A stretch of 64,000 nt of DNA from Microbispora oryzae. Its GTDB lineage: Bacteria > Actinomycetota > Actinomycetes > Streptosporangiales > Streptosporangiaceae. This document shows, piece after piece, positions 51,104 through 58,061 of this stretch. A model generated the notes under the pieces. The model had not been told where the DNA came from. It made no database searches and saw only the letters and a list, made by a program, of their open reading frames with translations. Each line of letters begins with the position of its first letter. Within the stretch, counting starts at the first letter, position 1. The DNA lies in the NCBI RefSeq assembly GCF_017896165.1, contig NZ_JAFCNB010000004.1, forward strand, positions 186,001-250,000, written 5' to 3'. The position numbers and the translations under genes are program-made.

Positions 51104-52000
51104 TCAGCCTTCCCCCGCCGCGCCGAGGGCCGCGATGGTCCAGGTCGCCTCGTGCTTGTCTCCCGGCTGCAGGACGATCAGGTCGGTGCCCGAGTTGAAC
51201 GCGTCGGGCGGGCAGGTCATCGGCTCGACCGCGAGACCACGGTGGCCGAGGCCGGTGCCGGTGCACACCTGGACCCACGGCATCGCCGTGGCGTCCCAGC
51301 TGATCTCGACCCCGCCCTCGGGGCCGCGCACCCGCACCCGGCCGGTCTCGACCTCGGTGTACGCGTGATCGATCGCCGTCTCGCCGATCCGGCGCGGCGC
51401 GCGGAAGTCGTAGGGGGTGCCGTCCACGGCGACCGACTCGACGGGGGCCAGGGACTCGTCGGTGAGCAGCACCCGCGAGGCGGGCAGCTCCAGCTCGTAC
51501 TCGCGGACGTCGGGGCCGGCCAGCAGCCACGGGTGGGGCCCGCAGCCGTACGGCGCCGGGGAGTCGCCGATGTTCTGGGCGGTCAGCGTGGTGGTGAGCC
51601 CGTCGGCGGACAGCGCGTGCCGCACCTCCAGGGCGACCCGGAACGGGTACCCCTCGGTCGGCTCGACGGTGGTCGTCAGCCGGACGTGCCCGTGCTCGTC
51701 CTCGACCGACAGCACCTCCGCGCACTCCCAGGCGCGGTCGGCGACGAGACCGTGCAGGGCGTGGCCGCGGTCGGGCTCGTTCACCGGCAGCCGCCGGCGC
51801 TCGCCGGCGAAGACGTACGCGCCACCCACGACCCGGTTGGGCCACGGGGCCAGCATGACGCCACTGTAGAGGGGGATCGGGCCACCTTCCGGCCAGCTCG
51901 TCACCAGGTCGCGGCCGCCGTGCCGGAGCACGCGCAGGGCGCCGCCGAACTCGCTGGCCACGGCCTCGTAGGGGCCGCCGAGAAGCGTCAGATTGGGCAC
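51104..52000 (-). CDS. Aldose 1-epimerase family protein
   Basis: 298-residue galactose-mutarotase-like enzyme interconverting alpha and beta anomers of hexoses. Seen are APWPNRVVGGAYVFAG with ALHGLVADRAWECA (the His-bearing active-site segment), YGCGPHPWLLAGPDV (second catalytic His), and VQVCTGTGLGHRGLAVEPMT with the catalytic Glu. The GTG start is preceded by GAGAGGA. It lies downstream of a perfect CebR operator (110 bp upstream of the start), so it is likely part of the cellobiose regulon. It is first in a two-gene unit with the APH-type kinase. Confidence 0.9.
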   Translation of the reverse strand: MPNLTLLGGPYEAVASEFGGALRVLRHGGRDLVTSWPEGGPIPLYSGVMLAPWPNRVVGGAYVFAGERRRLPVNEPDRGHALHGLVADRAWECAEVLSVEDEHGHVRLTTTVEPTEGYPFRVALEVRHALSADGLTTTLTAQNIGDSPAPYGCGPHPWLLAGPDVREYELELPASRVLLTDESLAPVESVAVDGTPYDFRAPRRIGETAIDHAYTEVETGRVRVRGPEGGVEISWDATAMPWVQVCTGTGLGHRGLAVEPMTCPPDAFNSGTDLIVLQPGDKHEATWTIAALGAAGEG

Positions 52001-52536
52001 GGGGAGTCCTCTCGCTCGGACGTGCCATCACAAAAAATTGGCTGATTTCGCCATGTAACAGGGACTTTAGCCCAGCTCACCGATGTGATCGACACCGGCC
52101 CGGATGGGGTGGGAGCGCTCCCAACGCCGGTAAATTACGACTTCGCGCCCCGAGCGTCAACCGTGTCAGCGAATATCTGGAACGCGGGGCCCGGCATCCA
52201 TTAAATGACCGTTCCAGAGGAATGGGAATGCCGAAAAACAGCGCGAAAACGGCTCTGGCCCCATCGGCCGGAATGAAACTTTCATTTCCCAGCATGCGCC
52301 GGCCGTGCCGGACCCCGCGCACGCCGAAGACCCGAGGCGCGGCTCTCTCCGCGGACTTTCACCCGGCCTTCCCTGCGGCCTTCTCCCGGACTTGCCACGG
52401 CCTTCCCATGGGCACGCCGGTCTTCCCACGGACCTCCTACAGGGATGACACCTGGGGTTTCCGCGAGGATGACACCACGGGGGAGCGGGGGGGTGCCGCG
52501 CGGCGCGGAGCCCCCCGGCTCAGGTCCGGGCGCGGG
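52001..52536. other. 536-bp intergenic region with CebR operator and direct repeats
   Basis: No firm coding gene. The left end carries the epimerase promoter with the CebR box. Two copies of GGATGACACC occur 24 bp apart (52443 and 52467). An ATG at 52222 after AGAGGAATGGGA opens a frame that runs on antisense to the GH1 gene, which I judge spurious. Confidence 0.5.
52110..52123. promoter_or_regulatory. CebR operator upstream of the aldose epimerase gene
   Basis: TGGGAGCGCTCCCA is a perfect 14-bp palindrome identical to the CebR binding site known from Streptomyces cellobiose genes. It is 110 bp upstream of the leftward epimerase start, a location consistent with repression of that gene and its downstream kinase. 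Confidence 0.88.
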
Positions 52537-53856
52537 TCACCGCAACTCGCCGCTTTTGACGACGTCGCGGTACCACAGAGCGCTGTCCTTCGGAATACGC
52601 CGCTGGGTCGGGTAGTCGACATAAACGATGCCGAATCGCTGGGTGTATCCCTCGGCCCACTCGAAATTGTCGAGCAGCGACCAGACGTGGTATCCCTCCA
52701 CGGCGGTGCCGGCCTTCATGGCGCGGTGCACGGCCGTCAGGTGGTCGCGCAGATAGGAGATCCGGCCCTCGTCCCGCACCCGCCCGTCCGGCCCGGGGGC
52801 GTCGAGGGTGGGCAGGCCGTTCTCGGTGATGACGATCGGCACCTTGGGATAGTCGGCGGTGAGACGGACCAGGATGTCGTACATCCCCTCCGGGTAGACC
52901 TCCAGCCACTCCGCCTGCGTCCGCGGGTGGAGGAAGACGCGCTCCCCGGCCCCGTCCACGAAGATCGGCGTGTAGTACTGCACGCCGAGCAGGTCGACGG
53001 GCTCGCTGATCGCGGCCAGGTCGCCCTCGCGGATGTGGTCGCGCATGGGGCCGCGCTCGGAGATCCAGTCCAGCGTGTCCTCGGGGTAGCGGCCCAGGAA
53101 GATCGGGTCGAGGTAGAGGCGGTTCTCCAGGCCGTCACGCCACCGGGCGGCCTCGTGCGCCTCGGGGCTGTCGTCGGCCGGGTAGGTGGGGTGGAGGTTC
53201 AGGGCCGGCCCGATCCGCCGTCCGGGATGCCGCTCGTGCAGGACCCGGGACGCCAGCCCGTGGGCGAGCAGCAGGTGGTGGCAGACCACGAAGGCCCGCG
53301 CGTCGTCCTCGACCCCAGGCGCGTGCGTGCCGAACCGGTACCCGCAGTCGACGACCGTCTTGGGCTCGTTGATGGTGAGCCAGTCGCGCACGTGCAGGGC
53401 GTCGAACACGATCTCGGCGTAGTCGGCGAAACGGAAGGCGGTGTCGCGGTTCTCCCAGCCGCCCAGGTCCTGGAGCGCCTGCGGGAGGTCCCAGTGGAAG
53501 AGCGTCGTCGCCGGCCGGATGCCCCGCTCCAGCAGCGACTCCACCAGCCGCCGGTAGTAGTCGAGCCCCTTCTGGTTGGGCTTGCCGGCACCCGTGGGCT
53601 GCACGCGCGGCCAGGAGATCGAGAAGCGGTAGCTGCCGAGGCCGAGGTCGGCCATCAGTTCCACGTCCTCGCCGTACCGGTGGTACTGGTCGGCGCCGGG
53701 CTCACCGGTGTCACCGTTCTGGACCTTGCCGGGGGTGGCCGAGAACGTGTCCCAGACGGATGGGCCCCGTCCGTCCTCCGCCGTGGCGCCCTCCACCTGG
53801 TAGGCGGAGGTCGCCGCACCCCACACGAAGTCGTCCGGGAACCGCAGGGCGTTCAT
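52537..53856 (-). CDS. GH1 beta-glucosidase
   Basis: 439-residue glycoside hydrolase family 1 enzyme. The entry sequence FPDDFVWGAATSAYQVEGA, acid/base LTINEPKTV (Glu in NEP) and nucleophile VITENGLPT (Glu in TENG) are intact, as is the late segment YHVWSLLDNFEWAEGYTQRFG. No signal peptide, so it cleaves imported cellobiose or cello-oligosaccharides in the cytoplasm. ATG MNALRFPDDF follows AAGGAGA. A perfect CebR operator lies about 165 bp upstream. A second GH1 gene lies in the ceb operon. Confidence 0.95.
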   Translation of the reverse strand: MNALRFPDDFVWGAATSAYQVEGATAEDGRGPSVWDTFSATPGKVQNGDTGEPGADQYHRYGEDVELMADLGLGSYRFSISWPRVQPTGAGKPNQKGLDYYRRLVESLLERGIRPATTLFHWDLPQALQDLGGWENRDTAFRFADYAEIVFDALHVRDWLTINEPKTVVDCGYRFGTHAPGVEDDARAFVVCHHLLLAHGLASRVLHERHPGRRIGPALNLHPTYPADDSPEAHEAARWRDGLENRLYLDPIFLGRYPEDTLDWISERGPMRDHIREGDLAAISEPVDLLGVQYYTPIFVDGAGERVFLHPRTQAEWLEVYPEGMYDILVRLTADYPKVPIVITENGLPTLDAPGPDGRVRDEGRISYLRDHLTAVHRAMKAGTAVEGYHVWSLLDNFEWAEGYTQRFGIVYVDYPTQRRIPKDSALWYRDVVKSGELR

Positions 53857-54309
53857 GAGTCTCCTTTATGTGGCGTCCGGGGTGTCTCGCCGGCTCGCCG
53901 GTGAGCCGCGTGGGACGGCACGGCCACGTCGTACCGCGGCCTCGGGCTCCGCGGCGTTCGGGTGAACGCGGAGACCCGGGTCTCGAGCACGATGGCCTCC
54001 TGGGCGGACGCATGCCGGTGGGAGCGCTCCCAAGACTGTAGGAACGGCATGTGCCGCTGTCAACACCCCCGACGCCGTTTGGGCGGTCTCGCCTGTCGGT
54101 GACATCGTGTCGCCCCAGGTGGACGCGGTGGAGGCGCGGCTATGCGGGGCCCGCTTCCGTGAATGTTTCGGGGCATGCGCCCGATCGTTTCAGTGGGAGC
54201 GTTTCCGCCGCCGGAGGCGTACATCGGAGCGTGTAGGCCGCGTGTACGCCGCCCCCGCCCGCCCCCACTAGCGTCGCCCGCACGCGCTTCCGCCCGACCG
54301 TGGAGGGAC
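53857..54309. other. 453-bp divergent region between GH1 gene and MauE gene
   Basis: No convincing gene. It carries the CebR operator at 54019-54032 and a degenerate copy TGGGAGCGTTTCCG at 54194-54207 (11 of 14 matches) that would face the rightward MauE cassette. The remainder is GC-rich without recognisable promoter hexamers. Confidence 0.5.
54019..54032. promoter_or_regulatory. CebR operator upstream of GH1 gene
   Basis: A second perfect TGGGAGCGCTCCCA palindrome, flanked by G and AG. It is 163 bp upstream of the leftward GH1 start and fits CebR repression of that gene. Confidence 0.88.
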
Positions 54310-54834
54310 ATGGGCTACCTGCTCGTCGCGTTACGGCTGCTGACAGGGATCGTCTTCGTCGTCTCGGCCGCCGGAAAGCTGCGCGGCCGTGACGCGTACG
54401 CGCGGTTCCGGGCGGCGACCGCGGGCCTCGCCCCCGGACTGCCCTCCGGACCGCTCGCGGCGGCCGTGGCGGGAGGAGAGGTCGCGGTGGCCCCGCTGCT
54501 GGCCTGGGGACCGGCCGTCCCTCTCGGCTTCGGTGTGGCGTGCGTGCTGCTCGCCGGATTCACCGTGGGGATCGCGTTCGCGCTCCGCCGGGGGGCACGG
54601 CCGTCCTGCCAGTGCTTCGGCGCGTCCTCCGTGCCCATCGGCCCGGTCGATCTGGCCCGCGACCTGCTGCTCCTGGCCGTGGCGGCCTCCGGCGGCCTGC
54701 TGAGCCTCACGGCCGGGGGGCCGGAGGCGCTCGCCGCGCCCGGGCTGGCGGTCGCCGCCCTCGCCGCCGCGTCGGCGGCGCTCCTGGTCGTGCACGCGGC
54801 TGAGATCGCCGGTCTGTTCACCGGCTCACCCTGA
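54310..54834 (+). CDS. MauE/DoxX-type redox membrane protein
   Basis: 174 residues with about four membrane helices: LVALRLLTGIVFVVSAAGKL, a Gly/Ala helix around residue 50-70, VACVLLAGFTVGIAFAL, and two near the C-terminus. The CxC motif SCQCFGASS (Cys100 and Cys102) sits on the loop after the third helix, a hallmark of MauE-like proteins that act with thioredoxin-fold partners. ATG follows TGGAGGGAC. It is first in an overlapping/tight cassette. Nothing else points to methylamine dehydrogenase, so I infer a role in forming or reshuffling disulfides of an exported peptide. Confidence 0.85.
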   Translation: MGYLLVALRLLTGIVFVVSAAGKLRGRDAYARFRAATAGLAPGLPSGPLAAAVAGGEVAVAPLLAWGPAVPLGFGVACVLLAGFTVGIAFALRRGARPSCQCFGASSVPIGPVDLARDLLLLAVAASGGLLSLTAGGPEALAAPGLAVAALAAASAALLVVHAAEIAGLFTGSP

Positions 54835-54872
54835 GCCGGCCCCGCTCGCCACCCGTCACGACCGGAGATCTC

Positions 54873-55415
54873 ATGCCCTTCCTGATCGCCCTCGTCGCCC
54901 TGCTCGCCGCCGTGTGCCTCACCGACCTGCTGCTCACGGTCGGCGTGATCCGGCGGCTGCGCGTGCACTCCGAGCTCCTGTCCGGCTCCACCCGGCCGCA
55001 GGACGACCCGGTCATGGCCCCCGGCGGCACGGTGGGCCCGTTCTCCGCGGTCACCGTCGGCGGGGTGGAGATCTCCGACGCGACGCTGCCGGTCCCGGCC
55101 CTGGTCGGGGTGTTCTCGCCGGGCTGCCCGGCATGCGCGGAGCGTCTTCCGCTGTTCGCCGAGCGCGCCCGCGCCTTCCCCGGCGGGCGTGAACACGTCC
55201 TCGCCGTCCTCACCGGCACCGAGCCCGAGGTGGCCGCGGAACGGGACGCCCTCGTGGGAGTCGCGCGCGTGGTGATCGAGCCGCCAGGCACCGGTGTGTC
55301 GCGTGCGCTGCGGGTGCGCGGATTCCCGTCCTTCGCCCTCCTGGGCGCCGGCGGCACCGTGCTGGCCAGCGGAGTCACGCTCGACGTCCTCGACGACGCG
55401 CCCGCGACCGCGTGA
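54873..55415 (+). CDS. Membrane-anchored thioredoxin-fold protein (MauD/TlpA-like)
   Basis: 180 residues. A single N-terminal helix (FLIALVALLAAVCLTDLLL) anchors a thioredoxin-like domain outside the membrane. The redox motif is Cys85-Pro-Ala-Cys88 in VFSPGCPACAERLP, and a cis-Pro equivalent appears in RVRGFPSFALLGAGG. The CPAC motif resembles oxidising or MauD-type proteins rather than cytoplasmic thioredoxin (CGPC). It overlaps the ABC gene by 4 bp (GTGA) and follows the MauE gene by 38 bp, as in mauED pairs. A role in disulfide formation of the downstream Cys-rich precursor is inference. Confidence 0.85.
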   Translation: MPFLIALVALLAAVCLTDLLLTVGVIRRLRVHSELLSGSTRPQDDPVMAPGGTVGPFSAVTVGGVEISDATLPVPALVGVFSPGCPACAERLPLFAERARAFPGGREHVLAVLTGTEPEVAAERDALVGVARVVIEPPGTGVSRALRVRGFPSFALLGAGGTVLASGVTLDVLDDAPATA

Positions 55416-57259
55416 ACGTGGCGGAGAGCGGCGGCGCCCGCGGCCTGCGCGGCGCCGCCGCGGCGCTCGCGCTGGCGTGGACCGCGGCCAGGTGGCACAC
55501 CTTCTTCTTCGTCGTTCTCAGCGCGACGTCCGCGGCCGTCCCCCTGGTCGCGGCGTGGGGGACGAAGCTCGTCCTCGACGACCTCGACACGGGCGGTGCC
55601 GGCGTGCGGAGAGTCGTCCTGCTGGGGGTCGCGCTCGCGGTGTGCGCGCTGCTGTCGGCACTCGTGCCGCAGGCCACGCAGTACGTGCGGGACGAGATCG
55701 GCCGCCGGGCGAGCCTGGTCGCGCAGGATCGCCTGTTCCGGGCGACCGAGCGGTTCGTCGGGCTCGCCCGGTTCGAGAATCCCGAATTCCTGGACCGGAT
55801 CCGGCTCGCTCAGCAGCACGGCGGGATCACCCCCGCGCTGCTCGTCTCGGCCACCCTCGGCGTCGTCAGGGCGACGCTGACCGGGGCGGGATTCCTCGTG
55901 TCCCTGCTGACGATCAACGTGTGGACGGCGCTGGCGGTGGTCGTCGCGACGGCGCCGTCCCTGTTCGCCGAGCTGGGGCTGTCGCGCCGCCGCGCCGCGA
56001 TGCTGTGGCGGATCGGCCCGGCCGAGCGCCGGGAGCTGTTCTTCGGCGAGCTGCTGCTCAACGTGCAGGCGGCCAAGGAGCTCCGGTTGTTCGGGGCCAC
56101 GGCCCATCTGCGCCGGCTCGTCGGCGGGCAGCGGCGGGCGGTCAACGCGGAGCGGAGCAGGACCGACCGGCGGGAGCTGGTGGCGCAGGTGCTCACCGCG
56201 GTCCCCGCCGCGCTCGCCACGGGAGCCGGCCTGCTGTGGGTCCTCGTCTCGGCGGCCGGCGGAAAGGGCGGCATCGGAGACGTGTCGCTCTTCGTGGCGG
56301 CCGTCGCCGGCGTCCAGGGCGCGGCCACCGGCATGATCGCGGAGCTGGTGGCCGGCCACCAGCAGATGCTGCTGTTCGGCCACTACCTCGCGGTGGTGGG
56401 CGCGCCCCCCGACCTGACGGTCCCGCCCGCACCGCGCGCCCCGGCCCCGCTGCGCCGGGGCGTCGAGTTCAGGGACGTGTGGTTCCGCTACTCGCCCGGC
56501 CACGACTGGGCGCTGCGGGGACTCGACCTCACGATCACCTGCGGCCGGGCCCTGGCGGTCGTCGGGCGGAACGGCGCGGGCAAGAGCACCCTGGTCAAAC
56601 TGCTGTGCCGGATGTACGACCCGGAGCGAGGGGCCGTCCTGTGGGACGGCGTCGACATCAGGGAGCTGGATCCGGCCGGGCTCCGCGCCCGGATCGGCGC
56701 CGTCTTCCAGGACTACATGCAGTACGACATGACGGCGGCCGAGAACATCGGCCTGGGCGACCTCGACGCTATGGGCGACCGGGCCCGGATCGAGGACGCG
56801 GCCCGGCGGGCCGGGGCGCACCCGAGCGTCGCGGCGCTGCCCCGCGGCTACGACACCCTGCTGTCGCGGATCTTCTGGGAGCAGGGCGAGGACGGCGCCG
56901 GCGACAGCGGCGTCCACCTGTCGGGCGGGCAGTGGCAGCGGCTCGCGCTCGCCCGGGCCTACCTGCGCGGCGAGCGCGACCTGCTGATCCTGGACGAGCC
57001 CAGCTCGGGCCTGGACGCCGAGGCGGAGCACGAGATCCACCGTGGGCTCCGGGAGCACAGACGGGGGCGGACCAGCCTGCTGATCTCACACCGCCTCGGG
57101 GCCGTACGCGACGCCGACGAGGTGGTGGTCCTCAACGGCGGCCGGGTCGCCGAGCGCGGGACCCACGACGGGCTGATGGCCCGCGGCGGTCTGTACGCTC
57201 ACCTGTTCGGCCTGCAGGCCGAGGGCTACCGCCCCGAGCGCCTGCCGGAGCCCCGATGA
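55412..57259 (+). CDS. ABC exporter (fused membrane and ATPase domains) of the peptide cassette
   Basis: 615 residues. About six membrane helices (residues 20-310) precede an ATPase domain with Walker A GRNGAGKS (Lys391), signature LSGGQWQRLALARA and Walker B LLILDEPSSGLDAEAE, then HRLGAVRDADEV with the switch His. There is no N-terminal C39 peptidase domain, so leader cleavage must be done elsewhere; an S26 peptidase is encoded by the next overlapping gene. GTG start overlaps the redoxin stop. It is the likely exporter of the small Cys-rich peptide encoded downstream. Confidence 0.9.
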   Translation: MNVAESGGARGLRGAAAALALAWTAARWHTFFFVVLSATSAAVPLVAAWGTKLVLDDLDTGGAGVRRVVLLGVALAVCALLSALVPQATQYVRDEIGRRASLVAQDRLFRATERFVGLARFENPEFLDRIRLAQQHGGITPALLVSATLGVVRATLTGAGFLVSLLTINVWTALAVVVATAPSLFAELGLSRRRAAMLWRIGPAERRELFFGELLLNVQAAKELRLFGATAHLRRLVGGQRRAVNAERSRTDRRELVAQVLTAVPAALATGAGLLWVLVSAAGGKGGIGDVSLFVAAVAGVQGAATGMIAELVAGHQQMLLFGHYLAVVGAPPDLTVPPAPRAPAPLRRGVEFRDVWFRYSPGHDWALRGLDLTITCGRALAVVGRNGAGKSTLVKLLCRMYDPERGAVLWDGVDIRELDPAGLRARIGAVFQDYMQYDMTAAENIGLGDLDAMGDRARIEDAARRAGAHPSVAALPRGYDTLLSRIFWEQGEDGAGDSGVHLSGGQWQRLALARAYLRGERDLLILDEPSSGLDAEAEHEIHRGLREHRRGRTSLLISHRLGAVRDADEVVVLNGGRVAERGTHDGLMARGGLYAHLFGLQAEGYRPERLPEPR

Positions 57260-57702
57260 CCTCCCTGCCGGCGGCCGTGGCGATCACCGCGGTCACGGCG
57301 GCCGCCGTGACCGGGGCGGTCGCGATGTCGGCTCGGCGCGTCCTGCTCGTCGTGGAGATCTACGGGCGCAGCATGGAGCCGGCCCTGCGGGCGGGTGACC
57401 GGGTCCTGGTGCGGCGCCGGGACCCCGCCCGGATCCGGCCGGGGGACGTCGTGGTGCTCGCCGGAGTCGGACCGGGGGCGGGGCTGGAGTCCTCGGGGAA
57501 GATCCTCATCGTGAAGCGGGCGGTGGCGGTGGCGGGCGACCCGGTCCCTCCCGGGTTCGAGTCCTTCAGCGAGGCGCGGGTGCCGCCCGGGCGGCTGCTC
57601 GTGCTCGGCGACAACCCCGCCGAGAGCACGGACTCGCGCCAATGGGGCTTCCTGCCGTTGGACAGGGTCAGGGGCGTGGTCCTGCGGCGGATGGCGCTCT
57701 GA
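57256..57702 (+). CDS. S26-family signal peptidase, short
   Basis: 148 residues. One N-terminal helix (AVAITAVTAAAVTGAVAMSA) anchors the enzyme. Catalytic Ser39 is in IYGRSMEPAL (box B) and Lys87 in ILIVKRAVAVAGD (box D), with RLLVLGDNPAESTDSRQWGF as the box E segment. This is short for LepB but complete. The ATG overlaps the ABC gene stop. Being dedicated to this cassette, it probably cleaves the precursor leader at an AxA-type site. The 98-bp gap to the precursor gene follows. Confidence 0.92.
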   Translation: MTSLPAAVAITAVTAAAVTGAVAMSARRVLLVVEIYGRSMEPALRAGDRVLVRRRDPARIRPGDVVVLAGVGPGAGLESSGKILIVKRAVAVAGDPVPPGFESFSEARVPPGRLLVLGDNPAESTDSRQWGFLPLDRVRGVVLRRMAL

Positions 57703-57800
57703 CCGCGGCCGTACAGGCGGGCGTGTATCGGCGCGGTATGCCGGTCGTCGGCGGTCCTCGTAGCGTCCGGGACAAGGGGCGAAGACAGAAGGAGGACATG

Positions 57801-57983
57801 ATGACAAGAGGTATCCGCGGCCTGGCCGACCGCATGGTGGCCCGGCTGGTCCCCACCGTCAGGGCCGGGGCCATCAGTTGTAGCAGCGACTACAGGGGAG
57901 CCTGCTGGGTTCGCACCTGCTGCACGGGAGCCGAGGTCCCGGGAGGCGTCTACTGCAGTGGGTTCTACTACTACTGCGGCTGA
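57801..57983 (+). CDS. Cysteine-rich precursor peptide
   Basis: 60 residues. AAGGAGG ends 5 nt before the second of two adjacent ATGs, which I take as start (the first ATG adds one Met). The leader is basic and amphipathic rather than a classic signal: TRGIRGLADRMVARLVPTVR, then Ala22-Gly23-Ala24, an AxA signal-peptidase-like site. The core of 36 residues has six cysteines (27, 35, 40, 41, 52, 59), many Tyr and Gly (VYCSGFYYYCG at the C-terminus) and no runs of Ser/Thr typical of lanthipeptides. Cleavage after Ala24 by the neighbouring S26 enzyme and three disulfides are inferences. A strong hairpin follows. Confidence 0.8.
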   Translation: MTRGIRGLADRMVARLVPTVRAGAISCSSDYRGACWVRTCCTGAEVPGGVYCSGFYYYCG

Positions 57984-58001
57984 TCCCGGCGAATGGCCGA
58001 T

Positions 58002-58037
58002 GACAGGGCGCGCGGAAGGATCGGGGCGCGCCCTGTC
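58002..58037. terminator. Hairpin between precursor peptide and SARP genes
   Basis: GACAGGGCGCGC and GCGCGCCCTGTC pair perfectly (12 bp) around a 12-nt loop, 18 nt after the precursor stop and 24 nt before the SARP stop. A likely bidirectional terminator. Confidence 0.7.
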
Positions 58038-58061
58038 TCCCGGTACGCCCCGGGAAGGTCG

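Noticed and set aside
52222..52536. ATG after AGAGGAATGGGA that could begin a small rightward gene
   Set aside because: The frame continues antisense through the GH1 gene and its product has no recognisable feature.
53853..54105. Short minus-strand frames in the GH1-MauE intergenic region
   Set aside because: No ribosome site, no codon bias distinct from noise, and they overlap the CebR operator region.
54310..54834. Methylamine utilisation locus
   Set aside because: MauE/MauD-like proteins are present, but no methylamine dehydrogenase subunits or other mau genes occur.
57801..57983. Lanthipeptide or lasso precursor
   Set aside because: No LanM/LanBC, cyclase or B1/B2 proteins nearby; the core is Cys/Tyr-rich rather than Ser/Thr-rich.
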